A DNA stretch of 64,000 bases from Afipia carboxidovorans OM5 (GTDB lineage: Bacteria > Pseudomonadota > Alphaproteobacteria > Rhizobiales > Xanthobacteraceae). The stretch lies in NCBI RefSeq assembly GCF_000218565.1, contig NC_015684.1, forward strand, positions 310,001-374,000, written 5' to 3'. Position numbers and translations under genes: made by a program. Shown piece after piece: positions 63,541 through 64,000 of this stretch. Below the pieces are notes generated by a model that searched no databases, was not told the origin of the DNA, and was given only the letters and a program-made list of their open reading frames with translations. Numbering within the stretch: the stretch's first letter is position 1; the number at the start of each line of letters is the position of its first letter.

Positions 63541-64000
63541 TGGCAAAGTACTATGGACTCGGTGATGATGAGCCACGTGAGGATTCTGAACGAATCGTGG
63601 CGGCGCGTCTCCGTCATCTACCGGATGGATATGTCGTTTTTCATCACGTTACTTGGCAGTCAAAACGTAAGGGGCGCGAAGGCGATGGAGAGGCGGATTT
63701 TATCGTTCTCCATCCTGAAATTGGAATCATAGTATTCGAGGTGAAAGGAGGGGGTGTCCATCTCGTCGACGGGCGGTGGTACTCAACTGATCGTCATAAC
63801 GAGGTGCACTCGATAAAAAACCCCTACGACCAAGCTGTTGCATCCAAGCATGCCTTGCATAAATGGTTAGAGAAGGACGCCGCTCTCGCGCGTGTGCCGG
63901 TAGGCCATGCGGTTGTGTTCCCTCACATCGATGAAATGCCGCATCTTGGTTTGTCGGCAGTACCGGAAATTACTTGGACTAAGTCGGACTTACTAACGCC
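63540..64000 (+). CDS. NERD-domain protein, 3' end outside window
   Basis: ATG 63540 shares its A with the sigma stop (TAATG). The visible 153 residues are a NERD nuclease-related domain: an early glutamate (DSERIVAARL), GDGEADFIVLHPEIG and IIVFEVKGG give the E...D...ExK metal site, followed by YDQAVASKHALHKWL. NERD domains are often fused to UvrD-like helicases or to other enzymes in defence loci. The rest of the gene is not in the window, so the fusion partner is unknown. Confidence 0.85.
   Translation, partial: MAKYYGLGDDEPREDSERIVAARLRHLPDGYVVFHHVTWQSKRKGREGDGEADFIVLHPEIGIIVFEVKGGGVHLVDGRWYSTDRHNEVHSIKNPYDQAVASKHALHKWLEKDAALARVPVGHAVVFPHIDEMPHLGLSAVPEITWTKSDLLT

Overview
The window is high-GC alphaproteobacterial DNA, probably from the Hyphomicrobiales. 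The grounds are the DUF736/DUF2285/DUF2840/DUF3363 set of element genes, a TrbK-alt/DUF2274-type trb operon, an IbpA-like small heat-shock gene behind a ROSE-type RNA thermometer, and an NDUFA4-type complex I subunit gene. Almost all of it (1 to about 61.6 kb) reads as one integrative and conjugative element (ICE). Its left end and its integrase lie outside the window. Its probable right border is a tRNA-Arg(CCG) gene at 61624-61700, with a second, 5'-half tRNA-Arg fragment at 61948-61991.

Layout of the backbone. 1-10.9 kb: a methyltransferase/helicase fusion cut by the window edge, a Toprim protein, DUF2493, a HEPN-like protein, a membrane protein, DUF736, an XRE repressor sitting on its own palindrome, and DUF2285 regulators (one frameshifted). 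10.9-13.5 kb: replication and partition (RepA with iteron-like repeats inside its 3' end, ParA, a ribbon-helix-helix protein, DUF2840). 13.5-19.7 kb: DNA processing (TraF peptidase, DUF736, lytic transglycosylase, an oriT-like region, DUF3363 relaxase, TraG coupling ATPase, CopG regulator). 20.0-29.6 kb: the mating-pair apparatus trbBCDEJK-LFGI plus DUF2274, nearly every gene overlapping the next, closed by a convergent LysR gene.

Cargo 1 (30.7-48.2 kb) looks like a stress and ion-homeostasis island. A complete minus-strand kdp operon includes kdpF, a 26-aa ORF, a 58-aa ORF between kdpA and kdpB, kdpDE, and a translationally coupled ptsN (EIIA-Ntr). A string of overlapping small genes ends in a dapA-like gene killed by one stop codon. 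An outer-membrane barrel protein, a hydratase, several small membrane proteins, an NDUFA4-like gene and two intact hsp20 genes follow. A decayed third hsp20 lies at the other end, so the island is bracketed by two hsp20 copies in the same orientation.

Cargo 2 (48.7-61.5 kb) is a defence island: a HigA/XRE regulator overlapping an Eco57I-type methyltransferase and a BsuBI/PstI-type endonuclease. Then comes one compact six-gene plus-strand unit: a Gabija-type pair (OLD-like nuclease and UvrD-like helicase), a cysteine-motif protein, and an ABC three-component (ABC-3C) system whose first gene has a Cap4/DUF4297-like nuclease signature. This joined Gabija/zinc/ABC-3C operon is the most interesting object in the window.

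Beyond the tRNA the DNA is more AT-rich: a sigma-70 family factor overlaps by one base the start of a NERD-domain gene that runs off the window, possibly the edge of another island.
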